NCBI RefSeq assembly: GCF_014384885.1
Contig: NZ_JACRST010000035.1
Location: 1 to 15,816 of the forward strand
DNA length: 15,816 nt
DNA from: Ligaoa zhengdingensis
GTDB lineage: Bacteria; Bacillota; Clostridia; Oscillospirales; Ruminococcaceae
Reading direction: 5' to 3'
Position numbers and translations under genes: made by a program. The notes beneath the pieces are model-generated. The model worked only from the letters and a program-made list of their open reading frames with translations, was not told where the DNA came from and did not search any database. Positions 13,235 through 15,816 of this stretch are shown piece by piece; the first letter of the stretch is position 1; every line of letters begins with the position of its first letter.

Positions 13235-13980
13235 ATATACAGCACACTCCCACGCTTGTATTTATAATAATCAAGCAATATGATTTAATTTTTTAACATA
13301 AGTATTGTTAAAATGGTACAAACTTTTTCCTGAATTAGAGAAATACACTAGCTCTGTAAAATTTTATGCGAAACTGGAAGAAAATTTGGAGGGACCGGAT
13401 CAAAAAGGAGAAGGGCTTTTCAGCGAGGAAAAACTATCGCCCCTGTCGCTGGCAATCCCGCTTGCGGCGTCCCCAATTTCGGGGTTAACGACAGCAATCG
13501 CCGCACCAGCCCTGGCGTTGTATTACGAGTTCAAGGACGGCGCTTTGGGGGATACCGGCGGGAAATTGCGCAGTTTGCTGCGGATGTCGAAAGCAAGGCG
13601 CGAAAAAACTGGCGGAACCACCAAAAAGGGGCCCGCCGGTCAAAAAACAAAAAATGGCATGTTGAAAACTCGGGGGAAGATGTGGAAAGTTCTCCGATAC
13701 AGCCGGTGAACTCCGGGTTCTACCCGCCGCTTTCCACGGAAAAAACCGCATTTTAAAGGGATTTTTCCGATGTAGGCGGGTCGATTTGTGGAAAACTCAG
13801 TGGAAAGTGTGGAAAGATATAATTTTTTACGGCAAATTTACGAGATGTAATTGATCGATTTGTCAAGCCAAAAATATAGTTGTGAAAACTCGAAACAGCA
13901 CAAGATATGGGGAAACAGCGCGATGAAACTTTCCACAGTTTCCACCTGGGCGCGTGGAAAACATCCTTTGCCGCAGCGCT
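13235..13980. other. Gene-free region containing a cluster of DnaA-box-like TGTGGAAA motifs
   Basis: No open frame here has a proper start, ribosome binding site or recognisable protein. From 13660 to 13962 about ten motifs of the form TGTGGAAA(A/G) appear on both strands: 13660 (TGTTGAAAAC), 13681, 13730 (reverse), 13787, 13799, 13808, 13881 (TGTGAAAAC), 13929 (reverse), 13938 (reverse) and 13954. Three are extended as GAAAACTC. The DnaA box is TTATCCACA (TGTGGATAA), so these are one or two mismatches away. An AT-rich stretch (13816-13885) lies inside the cluster. The left half (13240-13330) is also AT-rich. Confidence 0.6.
13291..13313. promoter_or_regulatory. Inverted repeat upstream of the twin-wHTH gene
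   Basis: TTTTAACA / TGTTAAAA form perfect 8-bp arms around the 7 bases TAAGTAT, about 130 bases upstream of the regulator's start codon. The core TAACATAA is shared with the palindrome in front of the LacI-type gene (3409-3424). No clear promoter could be assigned for the regulator gene. Confidence 0.35.
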
Positions 13981-14709
13981 TTAGTCCAGGTTGCCGGTCT
14001 CGTACATAATGGCCGAAAGTGCGCACAGCGGCGCAGTTTCGCAGCGCAGGATGCGCCTGCCCAACGTTGCGGTTTTGACCCCGCGCGCAAGCGCCTGCTC
14101 CACCTCAGATTCGTCAAAGCCGCCCTCAGCTCCCACCACGATGGCGATGTCGGCTGAGGTGCCCGCCAGCAGGGTGCGCAGCGGCGCGCCGCCCAGCTCA
14201 TAAAACAGGATGGACAGCGGCTGCCCCGCCAGCTCGTCCAGCGCGGCGGTCCAGTCCAGGGTTGGGCGCACCGCGGGGATGCGCGCGCGCCCGCACTGTT
14301 TGGCGGCCTCGGCTGCGATCTTCTGCCAGCGGTCCTGTTTTTTGGCGAGGCTCTTGGCGTCTGGCCGGGAGACGCACCGCCGCGTCAGGATGGGGGTGAC
14401 GTCGCACACCCCCAGCTCCACCGCCTTTTGGATCACCAGCTCGAGCTTATCCCCCTTGGGCAGCGCCATGTAGAGATGTACCCGCACATCCGGTTCGGCG
14501 GCGCTGTTTTGGGCGCGATCCACCGCGAGGGTCACCGCATCGGGCGCGATAGCGGCGATGCGGCAGTAGTATTCGATATCGGTACCGGTGTCGCACACCA
14601 CCAGCTCATCCCCTACCGCCATGCGCAGCACCCGCCCGATGTGCGCTGCGTCGCCGCCGGTGATGATGATGGTGTCGCCCGACACCCCCTGGGTAAAAAA
14701 TCTGGGCAT
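13981..14709 (-). CDS. rsmE: 16S rRNA (uracil-1498-N3)-methyltransferase RsmE
   Basis: This 242-residue protein has the usual RsmE length and uses S-adenosylmethionine to methylate U1498 of 16S rRNA in the small subunit. The N-terminal PUA-like part (1-70, MPRFF ... HIGRVLRM) is followed by the SPOUT knot: KGDKLE (85-90), the conserved helix RWQKIAAEAAKQCGR (127-141), the SAM-binding GAEGGF (193-198) and LGRRILRCETA (216-226). Start ATG 14709 follows GGGAGGG at a good distance; a longer frame upstream overlaps the lipoprotein gene and is not similar to the family. It starts 19 bases after the lipoprotein stop and may be co-transcribed with it. No clear terminator follows. Confidence 0.95.
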   Translation of the reverse strand: MPRFFTQGVSGDTIIITGGDAAHIGRVLRMAVGDELVVCDTGTDIEYYCRIAAIAPDAVTLAVDRAQNSAAEPDVRVHLYMALPKGDKLELVIQKAVELGVCDVTPILTRRCVSRPDAKSLAKKQDRWQKIAAEAAKQCGRARIPAVRPTLDWTAALDELAGQPLSILFYELGGAPLRTLLAGTSADIAIVVGAEGGFDESEVEQALARGVKTATLGRRILRCETAPLCALSAIMYETGNLD

Positions 14710-14728
14710 AAGGTTCCCTCCCTGTTGA

Positions 14729-15118
14729 TTACGCACGGCCCACGATGACAGCGTCCTCGGCCTTAAAATAGTCGTCCATATTGCTGCTGAGTCCGCTCGC
14801 CTTCCACACCTGCTCAAATGTGATGTCGTCTGTGTTGCTGAGGATGACATAAGTGCTGTCCTGGGCGGCATTCCTCAGCCTGCCCGTAATTTCCAGCTTA
14901 TATTGATAGGTGTGGCTGTCTGTTTTCCAGGTGCCGTCGCTCATTTCATAATAAGCAGTGGTTACGATCACTTTTGAGTTTTCCACAGACTCCTCAACGA
15001 GTTCATCGGGGGTTTTCTCAAACGTATTGACGATATACGGTTCTGTTTTTCCCTGGGAGCAGCCGGACAGCCCAAAAAGACATACAACCGCTAAAAACAG
15101 AAAAACTAATCTTTTCAC
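14729..15118 (-). CDS. Small putative lipoprotein of unknown function
   Basis: This 129-residue protein begins with a lipoprotein signal (KRLVFLFLAVVCLFGLSGC, predicted lipid-bearing Cys20) and would be anchored on the outer face of the membrane. The mature part (about 109 residues) is polar, with an acidic helical start (FEKTPDELVEESVENSK), alternating strand-like sequence around YYEMSDGTWKTDSHTYQYKL, and a tail ending DDYFKAEDAVIVGRA. I do not recognise a family. Start GTG 15118 follows AAAGGAGG at 7 bases and gives a proper signal peptide; a longer frame from 15244 would bury it. It sits just upstream of rsmE, an unrelated housekeeping gene. The 165 bases upstream hold no clear promoter beyond a TAGAAT box near 15245. 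Confidence 0.75.
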   Translation of the reverse strand: MKRLVFLFLAVVCLFGLSGCSQGKTEPYIVNTFEKTPDELVEESVENSKVIVTTAYYEMSDGTWKTDSHTYQYKLEITGRLRNAAQDSTYVILSNTDDITFEQVWKASGLSSNMDDYFKAEDAVIVGRA

Positions 15119-15283
15119 GCCAACGCCTCCTTTCAGGCGGCGGGGCGGCACGGGGGCCAGCAGGGTGCCGGGGTTCCAGGTGAGTTTGCTCATAGGTGAT
15201 GACGCTCCATTCCGCCGCCGGGCGCGGCATAGTTTTAAGACCATTCTACCGCGCGCCCGCGGGACAGGCTATTGACAGATTAG

Positions 15284-15336
15284 ACAAAAAATCCGGGAGG
15301 GGGACAGCGGATGATCCACTGCCCCTTCTCCCGGAT
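15284..15336 (-). terminator. Strong rho-independent terminator of the surface-protein gene
   Basis: ATCCGGGAG / CTCCCGGAT closes a long, nearly continuous stem with further pairs GGGGCAG / CTGTCCCC inside, followed by TTTTTTGT on the minus strand. It lies about 20 bases after the stop codon. Confidence 0.92.
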
Positions 15337-15354
15337 CGAAAAGGAATAAGAAAC

Positions 15355-15816
15355 TTACCGGTTGTCGCGCTTTCTGCGGATCACAACCAGCGCTGTGCCG
15401 CCCAGGATTGCCGTCGCCGCAATCACAATTGCCGCGATGGCCCAAACCGGCATACCGGCTTCCGCCGCCTCGACAGGGGCCTCGGCCCGCGCCGCGGGCG
15501 CTTCCGCCTCAGCCGGAGCCGCGGGCTCGATCACCGCGGGAACTTCGGGCGCCACGGGCGCTGCCGGAACAACCGCCTCAGGCGCCACCGCCGCGGGAAC
15601 CTCGCCGCCCGTCTCCGGGTTGCTGTTCGCTGCGGGGGCATTGCCGCTCGCAGCAGGCGCAGTGCCAGCCATCGCCTTGACCTCATCGGAGGTGTAGTAC
15701 ACTGCCGCCGCGCTGTAGCCCTTCAGCTCGCCCGCGCCGTTCACTGCGTAATCCTTGCCGCCGATCTCGAAGACCACCGTCACTCCCTTGTTCTTCAGGG
15801 CGTCGATCACTGTCGC
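15355..15816 (-). CDS. C-terminal part of a membrane-anchored Ala/Pro-rich surface protein (partial)
   Basis: The frame is open to the right window edge, giving 153 C-terminal residues. The first ~50 look like the end of a folded extracellular domain (VTVVFEIGGKDYAVNG ... YYTSDEVKAM). Then comes a linker of about 70 residues made of Ala, Pro, Glu and Val, which would span the cell wall. It ends with one hydrophobic segment (PVWAIAAIVIAATAILGGTA) and the basic tail RRKRDNR. This is the layout of a surface protein held by a C-terminal membrane anchor. There is no LPXTG sorting motif before the hydrophobic segment, only AEAGMPVW, so sortase attachment is not supported. The true start and main domain lie outside the window. 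Confidence 0.75.
   Translation of the reverse strand, partial: ATVIDALKNKGVTVVFEIGGKDYAVNGAGELKGYSAAAVYYTSDEVKAMAGTAPAASGNAPAANSNPETGGEVPAAVAPEAVVPAAPVAPEVPAVIEPAAPAEAEAPAARAEAPVEAAEAGMPVWAIAAIVIAATAILGGTALVVIRRKRDNR

Noticed and set aside
13305..13709. A 134-residue plus-strand open frame in the gene-free region
   Set aside because: It starts at TTG inside an inverted repeat without a ribosome binding site, composition changes abruptly along it, and its end runs into the TGTGGAAA motif cluster; no family was recognised.
13660..13962. The motif cluster as the chromosomal replication origin
   Set aside because: Genes on both sides are on the minus strand, dnaA, dnaN and rpmH are absent, and none of the motifs is a perfect TTATCCACA box.

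Overview
The window looks like chromosomal DNA of a GC-rich, Gram-positive anaerobe of the Clostridia, most likely an Oscillospiraceae/Ruminococcaceae-type gut bacterium. Evidence: AGGAGG-type ribosome binding sites, TTGACA/TATAAT-type promoters, lipoprotein signal peptides, CCA-encoding tRNA genes, a desulfoferrodoxin (oxygen defence typical of anaerobes) and strong G/C use at third codon positions. The genus is an inference. Almost all protein genes lie on the minus strand.

Layout, left to right. Bases 1-140: 3' end of a plus-strand gene and its terminator. Bases 142-905: a gene-free island with a chain of near-perfect hairpins, then about 3.4 copies of a 90-bp GC-rich tandem repeat. Then trxA (minus), a plus-strand tRNA-Gln(CUG)/tRNA-Pro(CGG) pair behind a perfect consensus promoter, and a desulfoferrodoxin gene (minus).

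Bases 2346-11354 are the core: a sugar import and catabolism locus read on the minus strand. A strong promoter near 11340 drives a ChvE-type lipoprotein sugar-binding protein, a two-domain sugar ABC ATPase (MmsA/GguA), its permease (MmsB/GguB), xylulokinase (XylB), a DUF4867 protein and a fucose/arabinose-isomerase-like enzyme. A LacI-type regulator with its own promoter closes the cluster. The likely flow is pentose import, isomerisation to D-xylulose, and phosphorylation to xylulose-5-phosphate. No classical xylose isomerase is present, so the fucose-isomerase-like protein (possibly with the DUF4867 protein) is the candidate to fill that step. Upstream, at 11706-13160, lies an unusual regulator with two GntR-type winged-helix domains. 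The intergenic region in front of the operon carries palindromes of a GTGC-WCGW-GCAC type, one just downstream of the predicted start of transcription.

Bases 13161-13980 hold no convincing gene but contain about ten copies of a TGTGGAAA(A/G) motif on both strands, resembling degenerate DnaA boxes. The right end carries a small lipoprotein gene followed by rsmE (16S rRNA m3U1498 methyltransferase), and the C-terminal part of a membrane-anchored, Ala/Pro-rich surface protein that runs off the window.

The items most worth a second look are the pentose locus with its non-classical isomerase and DUF4867 protein, the twin-wHTH regulator with the candidate operators, the DnaA-box-like cluster, the 90-bp repeat with a compensatory stem change, and a desulfoferrodoxin lacking one of the four cysteines of its centre I.
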